A DNA stretch of 64,000 nt from Anthoceros angustus (GCA_010909165.1 VJWM01000218.1:1-64000); one strand, 5' to 3'; shown: positions 23,641 through 37,600, counted from the first letter of the stretch. A program made the numbers and translations. Notes: generated from the letters alone by a model not told the origin.

Positions 23641-24156
23641 AAATTCCATATAGTGCAAGGAATCGATCTCCGATCTTCGAGAGGTGTTCTCCTAGGACGT
23701 TTAGAATCGGCTACTATCTAAGAGTTTGATTCTATAGGGATTTCTGTTCAACTCACTGTGCTTTGAGGTGATCACAACACTTTTAGACCGGACTTGCTCT
23801 TGACGACACCCATTGCTCCGCGTCATTGCATATTTGCTTATCACGAATTTGGACAACAAAATAAAGGTGTAGCACTAGCGACCACGAGGTCCTAGGATAG
23901 ACTAGTCTCGCAATGTATGAAGCGGGTAATCAATCTACAAACATTCGATCGAGTACTTGGGGCTATGATACCATATTAATAAATAAAACTATAGAGAACT
24001 TGTACAATTGAATAAGTGCAACTAATCGATCGAATTACAAAATTATCCTAAATACTTGTGTGGTGGTATTGTGGTGTATGTTCAAAATTAACCTAAATGA
24101 ATAAATAATATTGGATAGGTTAAATTAACCCTAACCTCTAACAGAAGCTAAAGAAA

Positions 24157-24374
24157 ATGGCAACATCTATGAGATTTGGATGATGTTTCCTTGCTAATTT
24201 TCTTGGTCTTCTACTCATGTTTCCGAGCATGCTCTGGATATACTAGGAGTCACTTACCAAACATCAAGAGGATAGATACCGATAATAGCTAGCATCTATC
24301 TTGAGCTAGCTCCAAGAAAACCACCAAGTAGTGCTAGCCACAGTAATGAGCCACGAGAAGCCTCCTCCATTTAG
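24157..24374 (+). pseudogene. Decayed single-motif paralogue, U3
   Basis: Same structure as 13,396-13,609, with the same TGA as codon 9; stop at 24,372-24,374. The motif reads APRKPPSSASHSNEP. Confidence 0.72.
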
Positions 24375-27035
24375 AATATTTGAGAAAAATTAAGAGCAAC
24401 AAGTGAGCCCATTTGATATAAAGAATCCCTATGGGAGTTTCTTTCCCACCATGCCTTTTCCTCTTGGTTTTCCATCCACCTTTTGATTTTTGTACTTAGT
24501 ACTTGACACGATGGAGCGAATGGAGACAAAAACTTTGAACTCAAAACTAAGGCCATCTACCTTGCATTGAAAAATGGGTTGGGGGCATTCACAAAGTTTC
24601 TCAAACAACCTATCTCACGCAACAACTAGAACTAGATGGCCCGCATGATAGATGCATGAAGTTTATTACACGCACTTGGGAAACTAGCTGCCCTATGCAA
24701 GATAGGAAATGCCTCTAGCAATACTAAGTCACCCTAGTATCACTATCATTTGTATAATACAAGTATGGAGAAGGGGAGCAGAACCCGGAGACGGAGGAAC
24801 TTATATAGAGGTGGGGGACGATGAATCGTCGAGAGCACCGTGAACTTCGCTATTGGGAGCGGATGGTCGCCTGCAGGTGAACAAAAGGAACTCCTAGCGT
24901 ATGCCAAACTCCTCCGCAGCACCTCAAAAATGGGCGCCCGCTAAAGCCGGGCTAGGATGCGGGATGTAGATGGCGAGAGACCCTAGGATCGTAATTTAGC
25001 GAACCACGGTTCGTTTGGTAAACCCGATGACATGTTAAGGAAGGCCAAGGATTCTTAGAGGTGATGTATAATCTATGACAAAATCTATGTAAAAGTAGCA
25101 TCACAAAATAGACCTCAAAAGCAACAAGGGCATATTTTCTAGAATTTCATACATCAAATTTGAGAGAAAAAAGAAAAAGGCAAAAAGAGAACTAGAGACT
25201 CAATATGAGTGAGCTGGGAATTTGGGGTTAAGGAAAGGGAGAGGTGTGCTGATGGTTTTGGTGCGTGTGGAACCTCCTAGTTAGTCTTCTCATTTCTTGT
25301 GGTTCCGTTGATAGGGGTTTTACTTGTACACTCATAGGCCATGGTTCCTAGTAGGTTCCAAATTTTGTATTGGCGGATTTTGGCTTTGTGGCGGTGTCCT
25401 TGTGATGATTTGGAGGTTTTGGTTTTCGATCGCTGGCGATGGGGGCTTTGGCTCCGATTCGGTGGCTCTTCTCGGTTGCTCGGGTTCTTGGTGTTGCGTA
25501 ATCGGATGATGGTGAATTAGGGCCCGAGTCTGTGAGGTTAATTTTGTCTACAAGTTACATTTGGTATGAGGGGTTTGTTTTGCTCTCGTCTTCGCTTGGC
25601 AAGGGAGGCGCTATTTTGATCTATGGAGGATGAGGTTGCTGGCTTCTCTTAGTATCATTTTCGGTCTCAATTTGCGGTTTCAAAATAAAGCGTGATTTTT
25701 TTCACAAAATAAAAACCATGCTCCCTGAAGCCGCTTAACAGTGGATGAGTCCACCCCAATACCTATTAGAACTCACGATGTCTCATTTGAGGAAGCCAAT
25801 GTGCCTTTTCCAAGAGGCACTTATGTAGTTATTTGGGTTTCTTCCTTCTAGCGAGTAATTGCAAGATATATATTAATACATATTTATTTATAGATCATTA
25901 GGCGATGCAGCCATGAGGCTATGATGCCTCTATTTACATTTTTTCACCAGCAATGCTTGCAGTAGATTTTTCAAATTCCTAATTCTAATATTATAATAGC
26001 GAAAGAGGTTTTGGTCCTATGGAGCTTGTTGTGGTGTATATTAATACATATAGACCACAATAAGTGCATTTAAAACCCTACAATTTGGAAAGTCTACATT
26101 TTAGATAAGCCTATGGAGGTAGTTCTAGATGGAACATACATCCAAGATAAAGTCGCCAAGTTGAAGAGACTGGCAAAACATTAAAACAAGGTCCTCATTT
26201 CAAGACACTATCACCAAGTCATTCAAATACCTTGATGGAGCTAGCCCTAAATGGAACACATACCCAGACGAAGGCCCTTAACAATCATCAAGTATTTATG
26301 ATAACCTTGTGGAGTTTGCTCGAGACGAAACAAACGCTCAAGCACGCGGCTTCCCTTGAAGAGAGTAGGTTCCCATTATAACATTGTACCACCAAGTATG
26401 TCAAATCACCTTGTGGAGTGTGACCGAGAGGGAACATATGCACAAGTACAAAGTCCCCTTGAAGAAACTAGGTCAAATACCTACAATCAAACTTGGGTAG
26501 GTACCCATCCATTATTCTTCTGTTGACGTGAAGAGCTGGGCGGGTATCAAATTTGAGGTTGAGCGCTGTTATTATCCTAGCATTATTCTAAAAATGTCGT
26601 AGATAAGAAAGGTAATTTCGAAGAAAAATAGAAGTGTAGGAGAGGGGGACAATGTGTGTGTGTTGGGGGAGGGGGGTAACTAGTGGAGAAAGTGATTGGG
26701 AACGAGAGAGTATGGGGTGCAAGAAGAAAAGAAAAGGAAGGAGGGACAAGATTTATGAGTAAAAAGGAAATATTATAAAAATAGAAATAGATTGAAAAAA
26801 ATAAAACATAAAATATGGAAAAGAGTGAAAAAGATAGAAGATAAAAAGAAAAAGAAAAAGTGAAGAAGATATCAAACAAAAATTGTGAATACCTAGTTGA
26901 AATCTTCTTTTGATATTATGTATTGAAGAAGAATAAAGTCATTGAATTTAGGTAACATGGGATCGACAAGAAAAAGATTGTATATCGAGATATAAATGAG
27001 TTTGTTCTCTATATATGTACATGTCCTCTCATCAC

Positions 27036-29117
27036 AATTTCATACATCAAAAATTTGAGAGAAAAAAGGCAAAAAGAGAACTAGAGACTTATGAGTGAGC
27101 TGGGAATTTGGGGTTAAGGAAAGGGAGAGGTGTCCTTGTGATGATTTGGAGGTTTTGGTGGAACCTCCTAGTTAGTCTTCTCATTTCTTGTGGTTCCGTT
27201 GATAGGGTTTTACTTGTACACTCATAGGCCATGGTTCCTAGTAGGTCCAAATTTTGTATTGGCGGATTTTGGCTTTGTGTCCTTGTGATGATTTGGAGGT
27301 TTTGGTTTTCGATCGCTGGCGATGGGGGCTTTGGCTCGATTCTGGCTCTTCTCGGTTGCTCGTGTTCTTGGTGTTGCGTAATCGGATGATGGTGAATTAG
27401 GGCCCGAGTCTGTGAGGTTAATTTTGTCTACAAGTTACATTTGGTATGAGGGGTTGCTCGCCTCGCTTGGCAAGGGAGGCGCTATTTTGATCTATGGAGG
27501 ATGAGGTTTCGGCTTCTCTTAGTATCATTTTCGGTCTCAATTTGCGGTTTCAAAATAAAGCGTGATTTTTTCACAAAATAAAAACCATGCTCAAGCCGCT
27601 TAACAAAAGGATGAGTCCACCCCAATACCTATTAGAACTCACGATGTCTCATTTGAGGAAGCCAATGTGCCTTTTCCAAGAGGCACTTATGTAGTTATTT
27701 GGGTTTCTTCCTTCTAGCGAGGAATTGCAAGATATATATTAATACATATTTATTTATAGATCATTAGGCGATGCAGCCATGAGGCTATGATGCCTCTATT
27801 TACATTTTTTCACCAGCAATGCTTGCAGCAGTAGATTTTTCAAATTCCTAATTCTAATATTATAATAGCGAAGAGGTTTTGGTCCTATGGAGCTTGTTGT
27901 GGTGTATATTAATACATATAGACCACAATAAGTGCATTTAAAACCCTACAATTTGGAAAGTCTACATTTTAGATAAGCCTATGGAGGTAGTTCTAGATGG
28001 AACATACATCCAAGATAAAGTCGCCAAGTTGAAGAGACTGGCAAAACATTAAAACAAGGTCCTCATTTCAAGACACTATCACCAAGTCATTCAAATACCT
28101 TGATGGAGCTAGCCCTAAATGGAACACATACCAAAGACGAAGGCCCTTAACAATCATCAAGTATTTATGATAACCTTGTGGAGTTTGCTCGAGACGAAAC
28201 AAACGCTCAAGCACGCGGCTTCCTTGAAGAGAGTAGGTTCCCATTATAACATTGTACCACCAAGTATGTCAAATCACCTTGTGGAGTGTGACCGAGAGGA
28301 ACATACGACAAGTACAAAGTCCCCTTGAAGAAACTAGGTCAAATACCTACAATCAAACTTGGGTAGGTACCCATCCATTATTCTTCCGTTGACGTGAAGA
28401 GTCATGTATCAAATTTGAGGTTGAGCGTTATTATCCTAGCATTATTCTAAAAATGTCGAGATAAGAAAGGTAATTTCAAAGAAAAATAGAAGTGTAGGAG
28501 AGGGACAATGTGTGTGTTAGGGGGGTAACTAGTGGAGAAAGTGATTGGGAACGAGAGAGTATGGGGTGCAAGAAGAAAAAGAAAAGGAAGGAGGGACAAG
28601 ATTTATGAGTAAAAGGAAATATTATAAAAATAGAAATAGATTGAAAAAATAAAACATAAAATATGGAAAAGAGTGAAAAAGATAGAAGATAAAAAGAAAA
28701 AGAAAAAGTGAAGAAGATATCAAACAAAAATTGTGAATACCTAGTTGAAATCTTCTTTTGATATTATGTATTGAAGAAGAATAAAGTCATTGAATTTAGG
28801 TAACATGGGATCGATAAGAAAAAGATTGTATATCGAGATATAAATGAGTTTGTTCTCTATATATGTACAAGTCCTCTCATCACAATTTCACATATTTGAT
28901 CGCACTTGCTATCTCGTGAGTTATTCTCTTATTAGGTACATTTGTCGTTAGGTTTGATTGTAGTATTGCTCTTAGATTTGCTTAGGTTTGATTGTGATAT
29001 TGCTCTTAGATTTGCTTAGGTGTGATTGTAATTTTGGTCTTAGACTTGTTGTGCATTGAAATGGGTAGAGTATTGGCGAAGATCTTTTGTATAGAAAATG
29101 TAATCGATTGCTTGATG
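27036..29117 (+). repeat. Partial unit duplication (about 1.9 kb extra)
   Basis: Repeats 25,143-27,035 directly after itself and then runs to the next unit start. The joint shares AATTTCA. Shortly after the joint, at about 27,133, GCTGATGG in the sister copies is replaced by CCTTGTGATGATTTGGAGG, copied from about 150 bp downstream. Confidence 0.88.
28858..29051 (+). promoter_or_regulatory. Promoter region of the truncated U3b peptide gene
   Basis: TATATATG at 28,858-28,865, 286 bp before the ATG at 29,144, with the same three 34-bp repeats. The gene it would drive is cut off after about 110 bp. Confidence 0.5.
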
Positions 29118-29143
29118 TTGCTTGGTTTGTGTAGCTAGAGAAA

Positions 29144-29256
29144 ATGGCGACATCTATGGGATTTGGACGATCTTTCCTTGCTATTTTCCTTGCTCTTCTA
29201 CTCATGTTTCCAAGCATATTGCTAGGCGATTAGGGAGTCACTGTCAACGCGAAGAG
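29144..29256 (+). pseudogene. Truncated secreted-peptide precursor, U3b
   Basis: Only the signal peptide and the start of the spacer remain before the deletion joint; no SGP motif is left. The frame also closes early at GGCGATTAG. Confidence 0.75.
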
Positions 29257-30226
29257 GTTTTGGTCCTATGGAGCTTGTTGTGGTGTATATTAATACATAT
29301 AGACCACAATAAGTGCATTTAAAACCCTACAATTTGGAAAGTCTACATTTTAGATAAGCCTATGGAGGTAGTTCTAGATGGAACATACATCCAAGATAAA
29401 GCCAAGTTGAAGAGACTGGCAAAACATTAAAACAAGGTCCTCATTTCAAGACACTATCACCAAGTCATTCAAATACCTTGATGGAGCTAGCCCTAAATGG
29501 AACACATACCCAGACGAAGGCCCTTAACAATCATCAAGTATTTATGATAACCTTGTGGAGTTTGCTCGAGACGAAACAAACGCTCAAGCACGCGGCTTCC
29601 TTGAAGAGAGTAGGTTCCCATTATAACATTGTACCACCAAGTATGTCAAATCACCTTGTGGAGTGTGACCGAGAGGACATACGCAAGTACAAAGTCCCCT
29701 TGAAGAAACTAGGTCAAATACCTACAATCAAACTTGGGTAGGTACCCATCCATTATTCTTCCGTTGACGTGAAGAGTCATGTATCAAATTTGAGGTTGGT
29801 ATTATCCTAGCATTATTCTAAAAATGTCGAGATAAGAAAGGTAATTTCAAAGAAAAATAGAAGTGTAGGAGAGGGACAATGTGTGTGTGTTGGGGGTAAC
29901 TAGTGGAGAAAGTGATTGGGAACGAGAGTATGGGGTGCAAGAAGAAAAAGAAAAGGAAGGAGGGACAAGATTTATGAGTAAAAGGAAATATTATAAAAAT
30001 AGAAATAGATTGAAAAAATAAAACATAAAATATGGAAAAGAGTGAAAAAGATAGAAGATAAAAAGAAAAAGAAAAAGTGAAGAAGATATCAAACAAAAAT
30101 TGTGAATACCTAGTTGAAATCTTCTTTTGATATTATGTATTGAAGAAGAATAAAGTCATTGAATTTAGGTAACATGGGATCGATAAGAAAAAGATTGTAT
30201 ATCGAGATATAAATGAGTTTGTTCTC

Positions 30227-30420
30227 TATATATGTACATGTCCTCTCATCACAATTTCACATATTTGACACTTGCTATCTCCCGTGAGTTATTCTCTTAT
30301 TAGGTACATTTGTCGTTAGGTTTGATTGTAGTATTGCTCTTAGATTTGCTTAGGTTTGATTGTGATATTGCTCTTAGATTTGCTTAGATGTGATTGTAAT
30401 TTTGGTCTTAGACTTGTTGT
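30227..30420 (+). promoter_or_regulatory. Promoter region of the U4 peptide gene
   Basis: TATATATG at 30,227-30,234, 285 bp before the ATG at 30,512, and the three 34-bp repeats. Confidence 0.55.
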
Positions 30421-30511
30421 GCATTGAAATGGGTAGAGTATTGGCGAAGATCTTTTGTATAGAAAATGTAATCGATTGCTTGATGTTGCTTGGTTTGTGT
30501 AGCTAGAGAAA

Positions 30512-31119
30512 ATGGCGACATCTATGGGATTTGACGATCTTTCCTTGCTATTTTCCTTGCTCTTCTACTCATGTTTCCAAGCATATTGCTAGGCGTACTA
30601 GGGAGTCACTTGCAACGCCAAGAGGATAGATATTGATGATGATATTGAGGGCTCCACGAAACCGCCTAGTGGTCCTAGCCCGAATGAGCCGTGGATGCCT
30701 CCTCTAGATCCACGAAGGTGATTGTTCGAGGAGACGAAGGCATCTTGAGGGCTCCTAGAAAACCACCTAGTGGTGCTAGCCCCGTAATGAGCCCGGGATG
30801 CCTCCTCGATGTAGAAAGTGACTGCTCAAGGAGACGACGCATCTTGAGGGCTCCAGTGAAACCACCTAGCGGTGCTAGCTCCGGCAATGAGCGGGATGCC
30901 TCCTCTAGAGGCAAAGAAAGTAATTGTTGGAGGGCACAAAGGCATCTTGAGAGCTCCAAGAAAACCACCTAGTGGTGCTAGCCACAGCAATGAGCTCGGA
31001 TGCCTCCTCTAGATCCATCAAGGTGACTCTTGAGGAGACGAGCGCATCTTGAGGGCTCCACGAAACCACCTAGCGGTGCTAGCCCGCAATGAGCCCGGAT
31101 GCCTCCTCTAGATCCATAG
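30512..31119 (+). pseudogene. Secreted multi-peptide precursor, U4 copy
   Basis: ATG at 30,512, five motifs, TAG at 31,117-31,119. A missing G (GGATTTGACG) breaks the signal peptide. From 30,691 one frame runs through the second motif (LRAPRKPPSGASP), its linker and the third motif (LRAPVKPPSGASS), ending after 93 codons in the fourth motif. This shows that motif plus linker has a period close to 31-34 codons and can be read in one frame. Arg to Val in the third motif is a real-looking amino-acid variant. Confidence 0.7.
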
Positions 31120-31369
31120 AGAGTCATTTTCAACTTGTATTGAGTGTAGAAGTAATGGCTCATACAAGGCACAAGTGGGAATTATAATGTGCATATGTCG
31201 CTCACCCTTGGACACCCTTTTCGTTGGGAAGGTGTGGTATTGAAACGGGAGATATTTTCTTGTCGATATTTATTGAAGAATTTAACTCGAACTTATTATG
31301 TTAACAATAAACAATAATTGGATTTACTAACTATTGATCTTTTGATGTTAATACGACATTAAAGGGAAT

Positions 31370-32220
31370 GTGTTACTTGACCCCATCATTTCACTCGGAA
31401 CAAGGATGTGGAAATGCATGTCACACCATTTGGTCTACACCGTGGCTTTAGCATCGATACGAGAAGACGATCCCCAGATGGGCCCCATTGCATATAGCAC
31501 CACCCAAGCCGTTGAGAGGATGGGAGAAAAGTGATAGCAAGCCTGCCTACACACCAAGCAGCAGTGGAATTGAAGGACAAGACTACCGCACCGGTGTGAA
31601 TACGCAAGTTCTTGAGGAGTGGCGAAATGGTCATCGGTGCAGCAACTTTCAGCAAAGATAATCCCACAATCGAACACCGCCGAATGAGGCTTGGCGGGCT
31701 GGAAACCAGTGAGTACCGCATCTTGCAGCATGATAGACCCGAGCTCGCGATGGAGAAAGAATTAGGACACGGACTTAGAATATCTAGGAGATTGGAGACA
31801 CAGGTAGCCGCAAAACCCCTTAGGTTGAAAGGTCCTCTCATGTTACTGACACATTGGTATGCCAAAAATGAACCTACCTAGCTCGACCGCGAGGACATCC
31901 AAGCCCTCGGGACAAGGTATTGGGTCCCATCCTTTCCTTTGAAGTCGCTTTCCTACATACTTGGAGTACAAACGCTGTTAGAGGACATCTACAACGGCTT
32001 CCACACACCGTCCATCTAGTCCGTACAATACTAATGAACTTACCCGCCACTGCATCACGAACTGGCGGTCCAATGACCGCGGGTCCACCAAAGATTGAGT
32101 ATTCGGACCCCAACCCGGAGCTCTACTCGCGTTGCTACCTCGAGCAGGCGACGGACGCTGGTCCTTCACTGGCGAGGCCGGTGGCCAGACTTGCAGTGAG
32201 CCTGTATGGCTAAACTCTCC
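31370..32220 (+). other. Unassigned coding-like region of the unit, U4 copy
   Basis: Equivalent to 42,346-44,030. This copy keeps the unpatched form between GTCATCGG and CATCTTGCAG (CAGCAACTTTCAGC, CACAATCGAACACC, GAATGAGGCTTGGC, GGAAACCAGTGAGT). Confidence 0.45.
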
Positions 32221-32757
32221 TTATGTCAAGGGGAGAAATTCCATATAGTGCAAGGAATCGATCTCCGATCTTCGAGAGGTGTTCTCCTAGGACGCTTAGA
32301 ATCGGCTACTATCTAAGAGTTTGATTCTATAGGGATTTCTGTTCAACTCACTGTGCTTTGAGGTGATCAAGAACACTTTTAGACCAGACTTGCTCTTCAA
32401 AGACGACACCCATTGCTCGCGTCATTGCATATTTGCTTATCACGAATTTGGACAACAAAATAAAGGTGTAGCACTAGCGACCACGAGGTCCTAGGATACG
32501 ACTAGTCTGCAATGTATGAAGCGGGTAATCAATCTACAAACATTCGAATCGAGTACTTGGGGCTATGATACCATATTAACAAAATAAAACTATAGAGAAC
32601 TTGTACAATTGAATAAGTGCAACTAATCGATCGAATTACAAAATTATCCTAAATACTTGTGTGGTGGTATTGTGGTGTATGTTCAAAATTAACCTAAATG
32701 AATAAATAATATTGGATAGGTTAATTAACCCTAACCTCTAACGATTAGCTAAAGAAA

Positions 32758-32972
32758 ATGGCAACATCTATGAGATTTGGATGATGTTTCCTTGCTAATT
32801 TTCTTGGTCTTCTACTCATGTTTGAGCATGCTACCGGATATACTAGGAGTCACTTACCAAACATCAAGAGGATAGATACCGATAATAGCTAGCATCTATC
32901 TTGAGCTAGCTCCAAGAAAACCACCAAGTAGTGCTAGCCCGTAATGAGCCCCGAGAAGCCTCCTCCATTTAG
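32758..32972 (+). pseudogene. Decayed single-motif paralogue, U4
   Basis: MATSMRFG followed by TGA as in the other units; stop TAG at 32,970-32,972. Confidence 0.72.
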
Positions 32973-35582
32973 AATATTTGAGAAAAATTAAGAGCAATGC
33001 CCCAAGTGAGCCCATTTGATATAAAGAATCCCTATGGGAGTTTCTTTCCCACCATGCCTTTTCCTCTTGGTTTTCCATCCACCTTTTGATTTTTGTACTT
33101 AGTACTTGACACGATGGAGCGAATGGAGACAAAACTTTGAACTCAAAACTAAGGCCATCTACCTTGCGCATTGAAAAATGGGTTGGGGGCATTCACAAAG
33201 TTTCTCAAACAACCTATCTCAATCGCAACAACTAGAACTAGATGGCGCTCATGGATAGATGCATGAAGTTTATTACACGCACTTGGGAAACTAGCTGCCC
33301 TATGCAAAGATAGGAAATGCCTCTAGCAATACTAAGTCACCCTAGTATCACTATCATTTGTATAATACAAGTATGGAGAAGGGGAGCAGAACCGAGACGG
33401 AGGAACTTATATAGAGGTGGGGGACGATGAATCGTCGAGAGCACCGTGAACTTCGCTATTGGGAGGTACGCCTGGGTGCCGAAAAAAGGAACTCCTAGCG
33501 TATGCCAAACTCCTCCTGCAGCACCTCAAAATGGGCGCCCGCTAAAGCCGGGCTAGGATGCGGGATGTAGATGGCGAGAGACCCTAGGATCAGAATTTAG
33601 CGAACCACGGTTCGCTTTGGTAAACCCGATGACATGTTAAGGAAGGCCAAGGATTCTTAGAGGGTGATGTATAATCTATGACAAAATCTATGTAAAAGTA
33701 GCATCACAAAATAGACCTCAAAAAGTCAACAAGGGGCATATTTTCTAGAATTTCATACATCAAAATTTGAGAGAAAAAGGCAAAAAGAGAACTAGAGACT
33801 CAATATGAGTGAGTGGGAATTTGGGGTTAAGGAAAGGAGAGGTGTCTGATGGTTTTGGTGCGTGTGGAACCTCCTAGTTAGTCTTCTCATTTCTTGTGGT
33901 TCCGTTGATAGGGGTTTTACTTGTACACTCATAGGCCATGGTTCCTAGTAGGGTCCAAATTTGTATTGGCGGATTTTGGCTTTGTGGCGGTGTCCTTGTG
34001 ATGATTTGGAGGTTTTGGTTTTCGATCATGGGGGCTTTGGCCCGATTCTGGCTCTTCTCGGTTGCTCGTGTTCTTGGTGTTGCGTGCCGGATGATGGTGA
34101 ATTGGGGCCCGAGCTGTAGGTTAATTTTGTCTACAAGTTACATTTGGTATGAGGGGTTTGTTTTGCTCTCGCCTTCGCTTGGCAAGGGAGGCGCTATTTT
34201 GATCTATGGAGGATGAGGTTTCGGCTTCTCTTAGTATCATTTTCGGTCTCAATTTGCGGTTTCAAAATAAAGCGTGATTTTTTCACAAAATAAAACCATG
34301 CTCCTCAAGCCGCTTAACAAAGGATGAGTCCACCCCAATACCTATTAGAACTCACGATGTCTCATTTGAGGGAAGCCAATGTGCCTTTTCCAAGAGGCAC
34401 TTATGTAGTTATTTGGGTTTCTTCCTTCTAGCGAGTAATTGCAAGATATATATTAATACATATTTATTTATAGATCATTAGGCGTATGCAGCCATGAGGC
34501 TATGATGCCTCTATTTACATTTTTTCACCAGCAATGCTTGCAGCAGTAGATTTTTCAAATTCCTAATTCTAATATTATAATAGCGAAAGAGGTTTTGGTC
34601 CTATGGAGCTTGTTGTGGTGTATATTAATACATATAGACCACAATAAGTGCATTTAAAACCCTACAATTTGGAAAGTCTACATTTTAGATAAGCCTATGG
34701 AGGTAGTTCTAGATGGAACATACATCCAAGATAAAGTCGCCAAGTTGAAGAGGCTGGCAAAACATTAAAACAAGGTCCTCATTTCAAGACACTATCACCA
34801 AGTCATTCAAATACCTTGATGGAGCTAGCCCTAAATGGAACACATACCCAAAGACGAAGGCCCCTTAACAATCATCAAGTATTTATGATAACCTTGTGGA
34901 GTTTGCTCGAGACGAAACAAACGCTCAAGCACGCGGCTTCCTTGAAGAGAGTAGGTTCCCATTATAACATTGTACCACCAAGTATGTCAAATCACCTTGT
35001 GGAGTGTGAGAGGGGACATACGCACAAGTACAAAGTCCCCTTGAAGAAACTAGGTCAAATACCTACAATCAAACTTGGGTAGGTACCCATCCATTATTCT
35101 TCCGTTGACGTGAAGAGTCATGTATCAAATTTGAGGTTGAGTTATTATCCTAGCATTATTCTAAAAATGTCGAGATAAGAAAGGTAATTTCAAAGAAAAA
35201 TAGAAGTGTAGGAGAGGGACAATGTGTGTGTTGGGGGTAACTAGTGGAGAAAGTGATTGGGAACGAGAGAGTATGGGGTGCAAGAAGAAAAAGAAAAGGA
35301 AGGAGGGACAAGATTTATGAGTAAAAGGAAATATTATAAAAATAGAAATAGATTGAAAAAAATAAAACATAAAATATGGAAAAGAGTGAAAAAGATAGAA
35401 GATAAAAAGAAAAAGAAAAAGAAAAAGAAAAAGTGAAGAAGATATCAAACAAAAATTGTCAATACCTAGTTGAAATCTTCTTTTGATATTATGTATTGAA
35501 GAAGAATAAAGTCATTGAATTTAGGTAACATGGGATCGACAAGAAAAAGATTGTATATCGAGATATAAATGAGTTTGTTCTC

Positions 35583-35776
35583 TATATATGTACAAGTCCT
35601 CTCATCACAATTTCACATATTTGATCGCACTTGCTATCTCCCGTGAGTTATTCTCTTATTAGGTACATTTGTCGTTAGGTTTGATTGTAGTATTGCTCTT
35701 AGATTTGCTTAGGTTTGATTGTGATATTGCTCTTAGATTTGCTTAGATGTGATTGTAATTTTGGTCTTAGACTTGT
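35583..35776 (+). promoter_or_regulatory. Promoter region of the U5 peptide gene
   Basis: TATATATG at 35,583-35,590, 288 bp before the ATG at 35,871, with the three 34-bp repeats. Confidence 0.55.
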
Positions 35777-35870
35777 TGTGCATTGAAATGGGTAGAGTAT
35801 TGGCGAAGATCTTTTGTATAGAAAATGTAATCGATTGCTTGATGTTGCTTGGTTTGTGTAGCTAGAGAAA

Positions 35871-36483
35871 ATGGCGACATCTATGGGATTTGGACGATCT
35901 TTCCTTGCTATTTTCCTTGCTCTTCTACTCATGTTTCCAAGCATATTGCTAGGCGATTAGGGAGTCACTTGCCGAACGTCAAGAGGATAGATATTGATGA
36001 TGACATATTGAGGGCTCCACGAAAACCGCCTAGTGGTCCTAGCCCCAATGAGCCGTGGATGCCTCCTCTAGATCCATCAAGGTGACTCTTCGAGGAGACG
36101 AAGGCATCTTGAGGGCTCCTAGAAAACCACCTAGTGGTGCTAGCCTGTAATGAGCCCGGGATGCCTCCTCTCGATGTAGAGAAAGTGACTGCTCAAGGAG
36201 ACGACGCATCTTGAGGGCTCCAGTGAAACCACCTAGCGGTGCTAGCTCGCAATGAGCTCGGGATGCCTCCTCTAGAGGCAAAGAAAGTAATTGTTGGAGG
36301 GCACAAAGGCATCTTGAGAGCTCCAAGAAAACCACCTAGTGGTGCTAGCCCGCAATGAGCTCGGGATGCCTCCTCTAGATCCATCAAGGTGACTCTTGAG
36401 GAGACGCATCTTGAGGGCTCCAGTGAAACCACCTAGCGGTGCTAGCCCGCAATGAGCCCGGGATGCCTCCTCTAGATCCATAG
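35871..36483 (+). pseudogene. Secreted multi-peptide precursor, U5 copy
   Basis: ATG at 35,871; the signal peptide is intact, but GGCGATTAG closes the frame after about 30 codons where U3 reads GGCGTACTAGG. The first motif, RAPRKPPSGPSPNEP, and WMPPLDPSR are open in another frame up to 36,085. Five motifs in total and a TAG at 36,481-36,483. Confidence 0.7.
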
Positions 36484-36739
36484 AGAGTCATTTTCAACTT
36501 GTCGATTGAGTGTAGAAGTAATGGCTCATACAAGGCACAAGTGGGAATTATAATGTGCATATGTCGCTCACCCTTGGACACCCTTTTCGTTGGGAAGGTG
36601 TGGTATTGAAACGGGAGATATTTTCTTGTCGTATATTTATTGAAGAATTTAATCGAACTTATTATGTTAACAATAAACAATAATTCGGATTTACTAACTA
36701 TTGATCTTTTGATGTTAATACATTAAAGGGAATGTGTTA

Positions 36740-37600
36740 CTTGACCCCATCATTTCACTCCGGAACAAGGATGTGGAAATGCATGTCACACCATTTGGTC
36801 TACACCGTGGCTTTAGCCGCATCCGACACGAGAAGACGATCCCCTGCATCGATGGGCCCCATTGCATATAGCACCAGCCCAAGCCGCTGAGAGGGATGGG
36901 AGAAAAGTGATAGCAAGCCTGTCTACACAGCACCAAGCAGTGGAATTGAAGGACAAGACTACCGCACCGGTGTGAATACGCAAGTTTACCGAGGAGTGGC
37001 GAAATGGTCATCGCGGCAGCAACTTTCAGCAAAGATAATCCCACAATCGAACACCCTCGATGAGCCCGGATGCCTCCTCTCGATGTAGAGAAAGTGACTG
37101 CTCAAGGAGACGAGCGCATCTTGCAGCATGATAGACCCGAGCTCGCGATGGAGAAAGAATTAGGACACGGACTTAGAATATCTAGGAGATTGGAGACACA
37201 GTAGCCGAAAACCCCTTAGGTTGAAAGGTCCTCTCATGTTACAAAGACATTGGTATGCCAAAAATGAACCTACCTAGCTCAAGACCGCGAGGACATCCAA
37301 GCCCTCGTGACAAGGTATTGGGTCCCATCCTTTCCTTTGAAGTCGCTTCCTACATACTTGAGTACAAACGCTAGAGGACATCTACAACGGCTTCCACACA
37401 CCGCTCCATCTAGTCCGTACCAATACTAATGAACTTACCCGCCACTGCATCATGAACTCGGCGGTCCAATGATCATGTCCACCAAGATTGAGTATTCACG
37501 GACCCCAACCGGAGCTCTACTCGCGTTGCTACCTCGAGCAGGCGCCGGACGCTGGTCCTTCACCAGCGAGGCCGCCAGACTTGCAGTGAGCCTGCGGCTA
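36740..37600 (+). other. Unassigned coding-like region of the unit, U5 copy
   Basis: Equivalent to 42,346-44,030; patched at 37,055-37,118 with GATGAGCCCGGATGCCTCCT and following bases from the peptide repeats. Confidence 0.4.

Larger units (their letters stand above)
21879..27035 (+). repeat. Tandem unit U3
   Basis: Complete in content up to the promoter-proximal CATCACAATTTCA at 27,030-27,042. There the sequence jumps back to an earlier part of the unit, sharing AATTTCA at the joint. Confidence 0.9.
29118..30485 (+). repeat. Short tandem unit U3b (1,368 bp)
   Basis: Starts like a full unit but after 134 bp jumps to the GAAGAGGTTTTGGTCC part near the unit's 3' third, sharing AAGAGG (29,252-29,257), and then runs to the next unit start. 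About 4 kb of the unit is missing. Confidence 0.88.
30486..35844 (+). repeat. Tandem unit U4 (5,359 bp)
   Basis: Full unit without large rearrangement. It is one of two places where the variable spot downstream of the peptide gene (31,640-31,730) is present in its apparently original form. Confidence 0.93.
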
